Of a stretch of DNA of 41,164 bases, positions 31,238 to 40,359 are shown one piece after another (positions within the stretch are counted from its first letter, which is position 1; every line of letters starts with the position of its first letter). This DNA comes from Rhodocyclaceae bacterium (GTDB lineage: Bacteria; Pseudomonadota; Gammaproteobacteria; Burkholderiales; Rhodocyclaceae): NCBI GenBank assembly GCA_016791105.1, contig JAEUNM010000113.1, forward strand, positions 1 through 41,164, given 5' to 3'. The translations under genes were made by a program, and so were the position numbers. The notes beneath the pieces were generated by a model. That model did no database searches. It saw nothing but the letters and a program-made list of their open reading frames with translations, and was not told the origin of the DNA.

Positions 31238-32077
31238 TCAGTGTTCGCTGCGGCCTGCCGCGAGCGACTTGCGATAGCGGTTCAAATCGCCGATAGATTT
31301 GAAGTCCTGGTCGAACAATGTCGACAAGTTGTTCAGAATGCCGCGCGCCACGCGTGCCTCGCATTCCTTGTCGAACACAATATGTTCGTCCAGCCAGCGT
31401 TCCAGCCATTCCGGATCGGGCAGCCGCGACTGCACCGTATCGCGCGGATAAAGCTCTTTGTTCACATGCAGATTGGTCGGATGCAGGGGCTTGCCGGCGC
31501 GCCCGCTGGCTGCCATGAGCATGCCGATTTTGGTGAATGCGGCTTTGGCGTCTTCGCCCTGATTGCTCACCGCCTCGCGCATGTATTTCATGTAGGCGCC
31601 GGCGTGGCGCGCTTCGTCACGCGATATCAATTCGTAAATTTGCTTGATGACCGGTTCGGTGTGCCAGTCGGCGGCACGCCGGTACCATTGCGTCAGCCTT
31701 ACCTCGCCGCAAAAGTGCAGCATGAGGGTTTCCAGCGGCGGTGCGGGGTCGAATTCGAAGCGCACGGCGTGCAATTCGTCCTCGGTGGGGGCAAGTTCCG
31801 GCCGGAAGCGGCGCAAATATTCCATCAGCACCAGCGCATGCTTCTGTTCTTCGTAAAACCAGATCGACATGAAAGCCGAAAAATCCGAATCCTGGCGGTT
31901 GTCGCGCAGGAACATTTCGGTCGCGGGCAGGGCGGACCATTCCGTGATGGCATTCATTTTCACGGTTTCCGCCTGTTCGTCGCTGAGCTTGTCCGACTCG
32001 AAACTGTCCCAGGACACATCGGTGGCCATATTCCAGCGTGCAGCTTCTAGCGAACGGAAAAGTTCTGGATAGAGCAT
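31238..32077 (-). CDS. Ferritin-like diiron protein, function unknown
   Basis: The 279-residue protein carries a complete four-Glu, two-His set expected for a carboxylate-bridged diiron site. These are E46, E77 with H80 (WFYEEQKHAL), E125 (HFCGEVRLTQWY), and E155 with H158 (SRDEARHAGAYM). That pattern is shared by ferritin-like oxidases and soluble acyl-ACP desaturases. The spacing and EEQKH box lean toward the desaturase-like branch, but the substrate is unknown. GAGG lies before ATG 32077. A -10-like TATGAT is on the minus strand at 32122-32117. It is probably transcribed together with rfaE2, which may hint at a link to envelope lipids. Confidence 0.8.
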   Translation of the reverse strand: MLYPELFRSLEAARWNMATDVSWDSFESDKLSDEQAETVKMNAITEWSALPATEMFLRDNRQDSDFSAFMSIWFYEEQKHALVLMEYLRRFRPELAPTEDELHAVRFEFDPAPPLETLMLHFCGEVRLTQWYRRAADWHTEPVIKQIYELISRDEARHAGAYMKYMREAVSNQGEDAKAAFTKIGMLMAASGRAGKPLHPTNLHVNKELYPRDTVQSRLPDPEWLERWLDEHIVFDKECEARVARGILNNLSTLFDQDFKSIGDLNRYRKSLAAGRSEH

Positions 32078-32325
32078 CTGGCGCCTCGGCTAAATTTGCG
32101 GAAAAAAGTGCGCAGTATCATAGCCCCATTCCGTGACAAATCGGAGGCTGGGGCCGTTTTTCGATGTTCGGTTTTGCCACCATCGCGGCATCGGCGCAAG
32201 TCCCCGGCAAGCTGCGCGCCGGGGAATTCTCGACGCGCGCGGCAGCCGGATTCCACGCCGCTCGCCCCACGCGGGCGCTGCATGCGGTAGCATGCGCGCC
32301 TTCAGACGGTAAAACACCGTGCCGA
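32078..32325. other. Intergenic region between ferritin-like gene and tRNA-Leu
   Basis: No gene is supported here. A hairpin-like sequence AGCCCCA (32122-32128) with TGGGGC (32149-32154), followed by five T's (32157-32161), reads as a terminator on the plus strand, but no plus-strand gene precedes it. The minus-strand start region of the ferritin-like gene shares the left edge. Confidence 0.4.
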
Positions 32326-32351
32326 AAACAAAAAACCGGCCTGAGCCGGTT
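32326..32351 (-). terminator. Intrinsic terminator of tRNA-Leu
   Basis: On the minus strand AACCGGC (32351-32345) and GCCGGTT (32340-32334) form a 7-bp stem with a TCAG loop, followed by a T-rich run. It lies 45 bases after the tRNA 3' end, in the right orientation. Confidence 0.75.
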
Positions 32352-32395
32352 CTGTTTTCTTGCGGCGCAGCCTGAGCTGCGCGGAATACTGTGGC

Positions 32396-32480
32396 TGGTG
32401 CCCAGGAGAGGACTCGAACCTCCACACCTTGCGGCACTAGTACCTGAAACTAGCGCGTCTACCAATTTCGCCACCTGGGC
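32396..32480 (-). tRNA. tRNA-Leu(CAG)
   Basis: The 85-nt sequence on the minus strand folds as a class II tRNA with a long variable arm. The acceptor stem is GCCCAGG/CCTGGGC, the discriminator is A, and CCA is encoded (32398-32396). The anticodon loop TTCAGGT sits on the stem CTAGT/ACTAG and gives anticodon CAG, reading CTG, the main leucine codon of this GC-rich genome. The T arm contains GGTTCGAGTCC. Its promoter overlaps the start of rnr on the other strand. Confidence 0.96.
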
Positions 32481-32492
32481 AACGAGGCGCGC

Positions 32493-32520
32493 ATTTTATA
32501 GGAATCTTTTTTTTTGTCAA
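32493..32520 (-). promoter_or_regulatory. tRNA-Leu promoter overlapping the rnr start
   Basis: On the minus strand TTGACA (32520-32515) and TAAAAT (32498-32493) are separated by 16 bp. The -35 is a perfect sigma70 consensus, and the predicted start is about 6 bases before the mature tRNA 5' end. The spacer includes a 9-A run. On the opposite strand the same bases carry the rnr ribosome binding site and TTG start codon. Confidence 0.75.
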
Positions 32521-34733
32521 AGCACCCCAAGCATAAGCCGCATTCCGATGTCCGCGCGCGCGACCCGCACTTTGCGCGCGAGCAACAAAAATACGCACAC
32601 CCCCTCCCTTCACGCGAATACCTGATCGAAATCCTGCAGGAACAAGGCGTGCCGGTGAGCACCCACGATCTGGTCGCGCTACTGGAAATTCAGCCGCAAG
32701 AAGAAGATGCATTCACCCGCCGCCTCGGCGCCATGGCACGCGACGGCCAGCTCATGCAAAACCGGCGCGGCGCCTGGCTCATTCCGCACAAGGCGGATTT
32801 GATACGCGGCCGCGTTGAAGGCCATCGCGACGGCTACGGGTTTTTGGTGCCCGACGAAGGCGAGCAGGATATTTTTCTGTCGGAAAAGGAAATGCGCGAG
32901 GTATTGCACGGCGATCGCGCGCTGGTGCGCGTTACCGGCCAGGACCGGCGCGGGCGCCTGGAAGGAAAAATCGTCGAGGTGCTGGAACGCGCCAATAAAA
33001 CCGTGGTTGGCCGCGTATTTTGCGAACACGGCGTGTGGTTCGTGGTAGCCGAAAATACCCGCATCAGTCAGGACATTCTGCTGGTGCCGCCGGACAAGGG
33101 CCGGCGCGCCCTGGCATCGCGCGCCGGCGACGTGGTGGTGGTGGAATTGCTGGAGCACCCGACGCGCTCCAGCCAGCCCATAGGGCGCATCGTCGAAATA
33201 TTGGGCGCCTATGCAGACCCCGGCATGGAAATCGAAATCGCGCTGCGCGCATTCGATCTGCCGTTCGAATTTTCCAAAGCCGCGCGCGACCAGGCGCGCC
33301 GCCTGCCGGACGAGGTCCGCCCGTCCGATCTGAAGGGGCGCGTAGACCTGCGCGATCTGCCGCTGGTCACGATAGATGGCGAAACCGCCAAGGATTTCGA
33401 CGACGCCGTGTATTGCTCGCGCCAGGACCGCGGCTTCCGGCTGGTGGTGGCCATCGCCGATGTGAGCCACTACGTGAAGGACGGCAGCGCGCTCGACGAT
33501 ACGGCGCGCGAGCGCGGCAATTCGGTGTATTTCCCGCGCCGCGTGATCCCCATGCTGCCGGAAAAGTTGTCGAACGGGCTGTGTTCGCTCAACCCGGAGG
33601 TGGATCGGCTGGCCATGGTGTGCGACATGGCGATAGACCGGCAGGGCAAAATCCAGAGCTACAGCTTTTGCAATGCGGTATTCCGCTCGCGCGCGCGGCT
33701 CACCTACACCCAGGTGGCAGCCGCGCTCTATGAGGGCGATGCCGCCTCCCGCGAACGCCTGGCGGAGCGCCTGCCCGACCTGGAAAATCTCGATGCGCTG
33801 TATCGCGTGCTGGCCAAGGCGCGCACGCGGCGCGGCGCGATCGACTTCGAAACCGTCGAAACCCACATGGTGTTCGACGACCAGGGCAAAATTTCCGCCA
33901 TCCTGCCCTACGAGCGCAATGACGCGCACCGGCTCATAGAAGAATGCATGCTGGCCGCCAACGTGTGCGCTTCGGACTTTCTGCAGAAGCACGGCCATGC
34001 CGCCCTGTATCGCATCCACGAGGGGCCGGCGCCGGAAAAGCTGCAGAAACTGCGCAGCTTTCTGGCCGGTTTCGGCCTGCAATTGGGCGGCGGCGATGAC
34101 CCCCATGCGTCCGACTATGCGCAATTGCTGGAGCGCATCCAGGGCCGGCCCGACAAGCAATTGCTGCAGACGGTCATGCTGCGTTCGCTGGCGCAGGCCG
34201 TGTATGCGCCGGATAACGTCGGTCACTTCGGGCTGGCCTATGAAAGCTACACCCACTTCACCTCGCCCATACGGCGCTATCCGGATTTGCTCGTGCATCG
34301 CGCCATCAAGGCGGTGTTGCGCGGGCGTACCTACGCGCCGGGCGAAGATTGGCACAGCATAGGCATGCATTGTTCGATGACCGAGCGGCGCGCCGACGAA
34401 GCCACGCGCGACGTCGATGCCTGGCTCAAGTGCTATTTCATGCGCGACCGGGTGGGCGAAACTTTCACCGGCTCGGTGTCGGCAGCCGTGCCTTTCGGAT
34501 TGTTCGTGGCCATAGACGGCATATTTGTCGAAGGGCTGGTGCATGTGTCCGATCTGGGGCAGGACTATTACCACTTCGACGACACCCAGCACGCCCTGGT
34601 CGGCGAGCGCACCGGGCGGCGCTACCGTTTGTCCGATCGCGTGAGCGTGCAACTGGTGCGCGTCGATCTGGATACGCGCAAGATCGATTTCCGCCTGATC
34701 GAAACGGCCAAAAGCGGAGGCAAGCGTGGCTGA
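32514..34733 (+). CDS. rnr: Ribonuclease R
   Basis: RNase R is a processive 3'-5' exoribonuclease that degrades structured RNA. The 739-residue protein has an N-terminal winged-helix region (YLIEILQEQGVPVSTHDLVA), cold-shock/OB domains (VEGHRDGYGFLVPDEGEQDIFL) and the RNB catalytic domain, whose conserved aspartates lie in VTIDGETAKDFDDAVY. A C-terminal S1 domain follows (TGSVSAAVPFGLFVAIDGIF). It ends at AKSGGKRG and lacks the long lysine-rich tail of the E. coli enzyme (813 residues). I chose TTG 32514, giving MSKHPKHKPHSD, with AGGAA (32500-32504) upstream. The start follows a 9-T run and overlaps the tRNA-Leu -35 box. The last 8 bases overlap rlmB. Confidence 0.95.
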   Translation: MSKHPKHKPHSDVRARDPHFAREQQKYAHPLPSREYLIEILQEQGVPVSTHDLVALLEIQPQEEDAFTRRLGAMARDGQLMQNRRGAWLIPHKADLIRGRVEGHRDGYGFLVPDEGEQDIFLSEKEMREVLHGDRALVRVTGQDRRGRLEGKIVEVLERANKTVVGRVFCEHGVWFVVAENTRISQDILLVPPDKGRRALASRAGDVVVVELLEHPTRSSQPIGRIVEILGAYADPGMEIEIALRAFDLPFEFSKAARDQARRLPDEVRPSDLKGRVDLRDLPLVTIDGETAKDFDDAVYCSRQDRGFRLVVAIADVSHYVKDGSALDDTARERGNSVYFPRRVIPMLPEKLSNGLCSLNPEVDRLAMVCDMAIDRQGKIQSYSFCNAVFRSRARLTYTQVAAALYEGDAASRERLAERLPDLENLDALYRVLAKARTRRGAIDFETVETHMVFDDQGKISAILPYERNDAHRLIEECMLAANVCASDFLQKHGHAALYRIHEGPAPEKLQKLRSFLAGFGLQLGGGDDPHASDYAQLLERIQGRPDKQLLQTVMLRSLAQAVYAPDNVGHFGLAYESYTHFTSPIRRYPDLLVHRAIKAVLRGRTYAPGEDWHSIGMHCSMTERRADEATRDVDAWLKCYFMRDRVGETFTGSVSAAVPFGLFVAIDGIFVEGLVHVSDLGQDYYHFDDTQHALVGERTGRRYRLSDRVSVQLVRVDLDTRKIDFRLIETAKSGGKRG

Positions 34734-35475
34734 TACGCGCTACCTGTACGGATTCCACGCCGTCGCCGCGCGCATCAAGCGCGATGCCGGCAGCGTGCTG
34801 GACATGTACGTCGCCGCCGGCCGCTCCGATCCGCGCATGCGCGAACTGGTCAATCTGGCGCAGGGCGCCGGTGTGCGCGTGCACAGCGTGGATGCGGCGC
34901 GGCTGTCGGCCATGGTCGGGCAGGCCATCCACCAGGGCGTGGTAGCCGAGGTGCGCGCGCAAATCCGCGAAGCCAAGCTCGCCGACGTGCTGGACGGGAT
35001 GGACGGCAAAGCCCTGCTGTTGGTGCTGGACGGGGTGACCGATCCGCACAATCTGGGCGCCTGCCTGCGCGTCGCCGATGCGGCCGGCGCGCAGGCCGTG
35101 ATCGCCCCGCGCGACCGCGCCGCGCCCTTGAACGCCACCGCCATCAAGGTTGCCAGCGGCGCCGCGGAAACCGTGCCCTATGTGATGGTGACCAACCTGG
35201 CGCGCGCGCTGCGCGAATTGCAGGCGGCCGGCATCTGGGTGGCCGGCGCTGCCGGCGACGCCGAAGCGCGCAGCATTTACGCCATCGACCAGCGCGGGCC
35301 GTTCGCCTGGGTGCTGGGCGCCGAAGGCGCCGGTTTGCGCCGCCTGACGCGCGAAACCTGCGACGAACTGGCGTCCATTCCCATGCACGGCTCTGTGGAA
35401 AGTCTCAACGTGTCGGTCGCGGCCGGCATTTGCCTGTTCGAGGCGCGGCGCCAGCGGCTTGCGCCAGGCGCCTGA
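34726..35475 (+). CDS. rlmB: 23S rRNA (guanosine-2'-O-)-methyltransferase RlmB
   Basis: RlmB methylates the ribose of G2251 in the peptidyl-transferase P loop of 23S rRNA. The 249 residues have an N-terminal substrate-binding domain (YLYGFHAVAARIKRDAGSV) and a C-terminal SPOUT knot domain. DPHNLGACLRVADAAGAQAV, LGAEGAGLRRLTRETCDE and IPMHGSVESLNVSVA are the three SPOUT motifs. It starts with GTG 34726 inside the end of rnr (8-base overlap), and the rnr-rlmB pairing is common in proteobacteria. Confidence 0.96.
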   Translation: MADTRYLYGFHAVAARIKRDAGSVLDMYVAAGRSDPRMRELVNLAQGAGVRVHSVDAARLSAMVGQAIHQGVVAEVRAQIREAKLADVLDGMDGKALLLVLDGVTDPHNLGACLRVADAAGAQAVIAPRDRAAPLNATAIKVASGAAETVPYVMVTNLARALRELQAAGIWVAGAAGDAEARSIYAIDQRGPFAWVLGAEGAGLRRLTRETCDELASIPMHGSVESLNVSVAAGICLFEARRQRLAPGA

Positions 35476-35486
35476 ATGGAGCGCGC

Positions 35487-35936
35487 TCAGGCGTCCGCAT
35501 CGTCGAACAGCTTGCCGGCGATGCGGCGCGCGCGGCCGCGAAACAGGGCGATCAGCCTACCGGCCTGGTTTTCCACTTTCACGTCGTATATGCCGCTGCG
35601 CTCGCCCTGGTGATGCAGCGTGGCGCGCGCGTAGAGCCGGTCGCCAAGATAAGCCGGACTGAGAAAATCGATACTGGCCCCGGCGGCGACGGCGCGCCGG
35701 TTGAAACTATTGCAGGCATAGGCGAAGGCCGTATCGGCCAGCGCAAAGATAAGCCCGCCGTGGCACAGGCCGTGCCCATTCACCATGCTGGACTGGACGC
35801 GCATGGCAAGCACCGCCGAGCCGCTGCCCGTTTCCACCAGTTCCATGCCCAGCGCGTGGGCGGCGTGGTCTGCCAGCCACATTGCGTGCGCCGAACGGTG
35901 TGCAACTTCCAGTGCTTTGGCCTGCGTGTCGCTCAT
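35487..35936 (-). CDS. paaI: Hotdog-fold acyl-CoA thioesterase, PaaI type
   Basis: The 149-residue protein is a single hotdog-fold thioesterase. SSMVNGHGLCHGGLIFALAD, then TAFAYACNSF, is the family core, with the catalytic aspartate in ALAD; GASIDFLSPAYLGDRLYARA is the second conserved strand. PaaI hydrolyses ring-hydroxylated phenylacetyl-CoA, rescuing CoA from dead-end intermediates of the phenylacetate pathway. It lies 35 bases downstream of a paaG-like gene on the same strand. The epoxidase genes (paaABCE) are not in the window. Confidence 0.85.
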   Translation of the reverse strand: MSDTQAKALEVAHRSAHAMWLADHAAHALGMELVETGSGSAVLAMRVQSSMVNGHGLCHGGLIFALADTAFAYACNSFNRRAVAAGASIDFLSPAYLGDRLYARATLHHQGERSGIYDVKVENQAGRLIALFRGRARRIAGKLFDDADA

Positions 35937-35971
35937 ATCCCTGCCTGCATGTGGACGCTGGGCGGGGCGCC

Positions 35972-36757
<786 letters not shown>

Positions 36758-36866
36758 CCTGGCCTCCGCTGCCACATTGCGTGTTCCACCGCGCGCATGG
36801 CGCGGCTATCATGATGTGGGCGGTGCCACTCCTGCGCCCCGCGCCGGCCCTGCGAACGGAGTTTGC

Positions 36867-37481
36867 ATGCCTGCCTACAGCATAGAAGACATTGTGCCGG
36901 TGGTCGATCCGACTGCCTATGTCCATCCGGCCGCAATCCTCATCGGCGACGTGATCGTCGGTCCGGGTTGTTACGTCGGGCCGGGCGCTTCACTGCGCGG
37001 CGATTTCGGCCGCCTGATCATGGAACGTGGCGCCAACCTGCAGGACAACTGCGTCATGCACGGCTATCCTGGCACCGACACGGTGATCGGCGAGGATGGT
37101 CACGTCGGCCATGGCGCCGTGCTGCACGGCTGCCGCATCGGGCGCGCGGCGCTGGTCGGCATCAATGCGGTCATCATGGACGAAGCGGTGGTCGGCGAAG
37201 AGGCGATTGTCGCCGCCTGCGCCTTCGTGAAAGCCGGCATGCTCATTCCGGCACGCAGTCTGGCCGCGGGCGTGCCGGCAAAAGTCGTGCGCGAATTGTC
37301 GGCGGCGGAGATCGACTGGAAAATGGGTGGCACGCGGGTGTACCAGGAGCTGACGCGGCGCAGCCTCGCCAGCCTGCGTGCGGTGGAACCTCTGGCGCGG
37401 GTGGAGCCGAACCGGCGCCGCATCGTATGTTCCGAGCCGGTGCTGCCGCTATCGCAGTCGAAAAGCGGCAATTCGCAATGA
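36867..37481 (+). CDS. paaY: PaaY-like gamma-carbonic-anhydrase-fold protein
   Basis: The 204-residue protein is a left-handed beta-helix of hexapeptide repeats (ILIGDVIVGPGCYVGPGASL and so on) with a C-terminal helix. Metal-binding histidines of the gamma-carbonic anhydrase fold are present in CVMHGYPGT and DGHVGHGAVLHGC. PaaY is described as a thioesterase that hydrolyses ring-hydroxylated CoA esters in phenylacetate metabolism. The adjacent paaG and paaI on the other strand support this over a generic carbonic anhydrase. CGGAG (36857-36861) before ATG 36867 sets the start. Confidence 0.82.
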   Translation: MPAYSIEDIVPVVDPTAYVHPAAILIGDVIVGPGCYVGPGASLRGDFGRLIMERGANLQDNCVMHGYPGTDTVIGEDGHVGHGAVLHGCRIGRAALVGINAVIMDEAVVGEEAIVAACAFVKAGMLIPARSLAAGVPAKVVRELSAAEIDWKMGGTRVYQELTRRSLASLRAVEPLARVEPNRRRIVCSEPVLPLSQSKSGNSQ

Positions 37482-37536
37482 GCCGGGCAGGGGGTGTGAC
37501 GGCGCGGAGCGTGGCCAGGGCGGCGCGCCGGACGGA

Positions 37537-37935
37537 ATGAAGCGGACCGAAGCCGGGGCCGAAGCCAAATCCGACCTGCACCTGCGCCGCTGGCTGCTCA
37601 ATATGTTGCGCGCGGCGCACATCGTGGCCATCGTCGGCCTGGGCGCGGAAATGTTGGGCGCGCCGGCGGCACAATGGCCTTTTCCGCTCGCCGCCGGCAC
37701 CGGGCTGGGCATGCTGGCGCTAGACTACCAAGCGCGCCGCAGTTATGCCTTTGAACTGACCGGCGTGTGGATGGCGCTCAAGCTGGTGCTGATCGCCAGC
37801 CTCGGGTTTGCCGGTGCGCACCGTCCGTTCGCGTTCTGGGGCGTACTGCTGGGTTCCGTGCTGGTGGCGCATGCGCCGGGCAATTTTCGCCACCTGCGTT
37901 GGCGGGGGCAAACAGATTCGGGAAATCGCAATTAG
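37537..37935 (+). CDS. Small integral membrane protein, unknown function
   Basis: The 132-residue protein starts MKRTEAGAEAKSDLHLRRWL and has about four hydrophobic segments: near residues 20-36 (LLNMLRAAHIVAIVGLG), 45-62, 74-90 and 95-112. A basic end follows (FRHLRWRGQTDSG). HIVAIVGLGAEMLGAP followed by several short helices recalls small conserved membrane proteins of betaproteobacteria, but I recognise no named family. It lies 55 bases after the paaY-like gene. The frame is open further upstream, but ATG 37537 gives a sensible protein. The sucC promoter begins right after it. Confidence 0.6.
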   Translation: MKRTEAGAEAKSDLHLRRWLLNMLRAAHIVAIVGLGAEMLGAPAAQWPFPLAAGTGLGMLALDYQARRSYAFELTGVWMALKLVLIASLGFAGAHRPFAFWGVLLGSVLVAHAPGNFRHLRWRGQTDSGNRN

Positions 37936-37942
37936 CCTGCGA

Positions 37943-37948
37943 TATAAT
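37943..37948 (+). promoter_or_regulatory. -10 element of the sucCD promoter
   Basis: A perfect TATAAT sits 8 bases after the membrane protein gene, in an AT-rich island of otherwise GC-rich DNA. No good -35 lies 16-18 bp upstream (TTCGGG is 20 bp away), which suggests an activator-dependent promoter. Transcription from here would give a leader of about 230 nt. Confidence 0.5.
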
Positions 37949-37954
37949 TACAAG

Positions 37955-38188
37955 ATTTTGTTGGTTCGGCACTTGCAATGTGCCGCCGGCAATTGGTGCA
38001 CGCAACAAAACAACAGAACTTATGAGGCGATACCGGCCGCGCCGGATATCTGCCGCACACTGGAAACCTCGCTGGAGACAGTAGGGCGTTCGGCGCCCGC
38101 GACGAGGTGGAGAATACTCAGATCGGGAGCGCATGGCGCAAACCGGCAACGGGGAAACATTCGCGCAACCAACTAGCTAGGAAAACGC
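37955..38188 (+). ncRNA. Structured 5' leader of sucCD, candidate cis-regulatory RNA
   Basis: The stretch before sucC contains several separate hairpins. GGCAC/GTGCC lies at 37968-37972 and 37980-37984, and CCGGC/GCCGG at 38033-38037 and 38041-38045. A two-tier stem has ACCTCG (38066-38071) with CGAGGT (38103-38108) enclosing GGGCG-TTCGG-CGCCC (38084-38098). No open frame with a ribosome binding site is convincing. I recall that RNA motifs upstream of suc genes have been described, but I cannot match this one to a named family by eye. Confidence 0.4.
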
Positions 38189-39355
38189 ATGAAGATTCAT
38201 GAGCATCAGGCGAAAGAAGTCCTGCGCAAATACGGTGTGACGACACCGCGCGGCAAAGCCTGTTTCACCGTCGAAGAGGCGGTGGCGGCGGCCGAAGAAC
38301 TGGGAGGCCCGGTCTGGGTCGTCAAGGCGCAAATCCATGCGGGTGGCCGCGGGAAGGGCGGCGGCGTGAAGCTCGCCAAGTCGATGGACCAAGTCCGCGA
38401 ATTGGCCGGCAATATCCTCGGCATGCAGCTGGTCACGCACCAAACCGGTCCGGAGGGCCAGAAAGTGCGGCGTCTGCTGGTCGAAGAAGGCGCCGACATC
38501 AAGAAAGAACTGTACGTCGGCATGGTCGTCGATCGGAGCACGCAAGTCGTGTGTCTGATGGCTTCCAGCGAAGGCGGCATGGACATCGAAGAAGTGGCCG
38601 CCCATACGCCGGAAAAAATCCACAAGGTATTCGTTGATCCGGTCGCCGGCCTCACCGACGCCGAAGCCGACGACGTGGCGCGCAAGATCGGCGTGCCGGA
38701 AGCGTCCGTCGCCAAGGCGCGCGCGCAACTGCAGGGCCTCTACAAGGCGTTCTGGGATACCGACGCATCGCTGGCCGAAATCAACCCGCTCATCCTGACC
38801 GGGTCCGGTGACGTGGTGGCGCTGGACGCGAAAATGAATTTCGATTCCAACGCGCTCTATCGTCACCCCGACATCATGGAAATGCGCGACCTGGACGAAG
38901 AAGATCCGGCCGAAGTCGAAGCTTCCCAGTTCGATCTTTCCTACATTTCGCTCGACGGCAACATCGGCTGTCTGGTCAATGGCGCCGGTCTGGCCATGGC
39001 GACCATGGACACCATCAAGCTGTTCGGCGCGGAACCGGCCAACTTCCTCGACGTGGGCGGCGGCGCCACCACCGAGAAGGTGACGGAAGCGTTCAAGATC
39101 ATGCTGCGCAACCCCAAGGTGAAGGGCATCCTCGTCAACATTTTCGGCGGCATCATGCGCTGCGACACCATCGCAACGGGTGTGGTCGCGGCGGCCAAGG
39201 AAGTGAATCTGCACGTGCCGCTGGTGGTGCGCATGAAGGGCACCAACGAAGATCTGGGCAAGCAAATCCTGCGCGATTCCGGCCTGCCCATCATTACGGC
39301 CAACAACATGGCGGAAGCGGCGCAGAACAGCGTGTCTGCCATCGCCGGGAACTGA
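38189..39355 (+). CDS. sucC: Succinyl-CoA synthetase, beta subunit
   Basis: SucC, with SucD, makes succinate and a nucleoside triphosphate from succinyl-CoA in the TCA cycle. The 388 residues are exactly the usual length. It has an N-terminal ATP-grasp domain (MKIHEHQAKEVLRKYG, VVKAQIHAGGRGKGGGV) and a C-terminal CoA-ligase domain (NGAGLAMATMDTIKLFG, FLDVGGGATTEKV, ILVNIFGGIMRCD). AGGAAAA precedes ATG 38189. sucD begins 18 bases after its end. The sucAB/lpd genes are not adjacent in this window. Confidence 0.98.
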   Translation: MKIHEHQAKEVLRKYGVTTPRGKACFTVEEAVAAAEELGGPVWVVKAQIHAGGRGKGGGVKLAKSMDQVRELAGNILGMQLVTHQTGPEGQKVRRLLVEEGADIKKELYVGMVVDRSTQVVCLMASSEGGMDIEEVAAHTPEKIHKVFVDPVAGLTDAEADDVARKIGVPEASVAKARAQLQGLYKAFWDTDASLAEINPLILTGSGDVVALDAKMNFDSNALYRHPDIMEMRDLDEEDPAEVEASQFDLSYISLDGNIGCLVNGAGLAMATMDTIKLFGAEPANFLDVGGGATTEKVTEAFKIMLRNPKVKGILVNIFGGIMRCDTIATGVVAAAKEVNLHVPLVVRMKGTNEDLGKQILRDSGLPIITANNMAEAAQNSVSAIAGN

Positions 39356-39373
39356 GAGCGCGAGGACCAACAC

Positions 39374-40261
39374 ATGAGCATTTACATCAACAAGGACACG
39401 CGGGTTCTCACCCAGGGCATTACCGGCAAGACCGGCCAGTTCCACACCAAAATGTGCAAGGACTATGCCAATGGCGCGAACTGTTTCGTGGCCGGCGTAA
39501 ATCCGAAAAAGGCCGGTGAGTCATACGAAGGCATTCCGATCTTCGCCTCCGTCAAGGACGCCAAGGCGCAGACCGGCGCCAACGCTTCCGTCATTTACGT
39601 GCCGCCCCCGGGCGCTGCGGCGGCGATCTGGGAAGCCGTCGAAGCCGATCTCGACCTCGTGATCTGCATCACCGAAGGCATTCCGGTGCGCGACATGATC
39701 GAAGTGAAAAACCGCATGCGCAAGGAAAACCGCAAAACCGTGCTGTGCGGTCCGAACTGCCCCGGCATCATCACGCCCGATGAAATCAAGATCGGCATCA
39801 TGCCCGGCCACATCCACATGAAGGGCCGCATAGGCGTCGTGTCGCGTTCCGGCACGCTCACCTATGAAGCCGTGGGCCAGCTCACCGAACTGGGTCTGGG
39901 CCAATCCACTGCGGTGGGTATCGGTGGTGATCCGGTCAATGGCATGAAGCACAAGGACGTGCTGGAAGCTTTCATGAACGACCCCGACACCGACGCCGTC
40001 ATCATGATCGGCGAAATCGGCGGGTCCGACGAAGAAGCCGCTGCGCGCTGGTATGCCGACGAGTGCAAGAACAAGAAGCCGGTCATCGGTTTCATCGCTG
40101 GCGTCACCGCGCCACCCGGCAAGCGCATGGGTCACGCCGGTGCCATCATTTCGGGCGGCAAGGGTACGGCTCAGGAAAAACTGGCCGTCATGGAAGAGTG
40201 CGGCATCCGCACCACCAAGAACCCGGCCGAAATGGGCAAGCTGTTGAAAGCAGCACTGTAA
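39374..40261 (+). CDS. sucD: Succinyl-CoA synthetase, alpha subunit
   Basis: SucD binds CoA and carries the histidine phosphorylated during catalysis. The 295 residues are typical. The Rossmann CoA-binding start is VLTQGITGKTGQFHTKM. PNCPGIITPDEIKIGIMPG follows, then GIGGDPVNGMKHKDVLE. The active-site histidine lies in RMGHAGAIISGGKGTAQEK. The gene is 18 bases behind sucC and ends at a strong terminator, so sucCD form a two-gene operon. Confidence 0.98.
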   Translation: MSIYINKDTRVLTQGITGKTGQFHTKMCKDYANGANCFVAGVNPKKAGESYEGIPIFASVKDAKAQTGANASVIYVPPPGAAAAIWEAVEADLDLVICITEGIPVRDMIEVKNRMRKENRKTVLCGPNCPGIITPDEIKIGIMPGHIHMKGRIGVVSRSGTLTYEAVGQLTELGLGQSTAVGIGGDPVNGMKHKDVLEAFMNDPDTDAVIMIGEIGGSDEEAAARWYADECKNKKPVIGFIAGVTAPPGKRMGHAGAIISGGKGTAQEKLAVMEECGIRTTKNPAEMGKLLKAAL

Positions 40262-40359
40262 TTTTTCAGCCCGGGACATAGTCCCGCGTGGTGCCGCCGC
40301 CCTGCATGCAAGGGCGATCCATAAAAAGCCGGCACCACGGCACGCTGGAGAAAAATCCG

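Noticed and set aside
32122..32161. Terminator-like hairpin with five T's on the plus strand
   Set aside because: No plus-strand gene lies upstream. It overlaps the likely promoter region of the minus-strand ferritin-like gene, so I do not call it a terminator.
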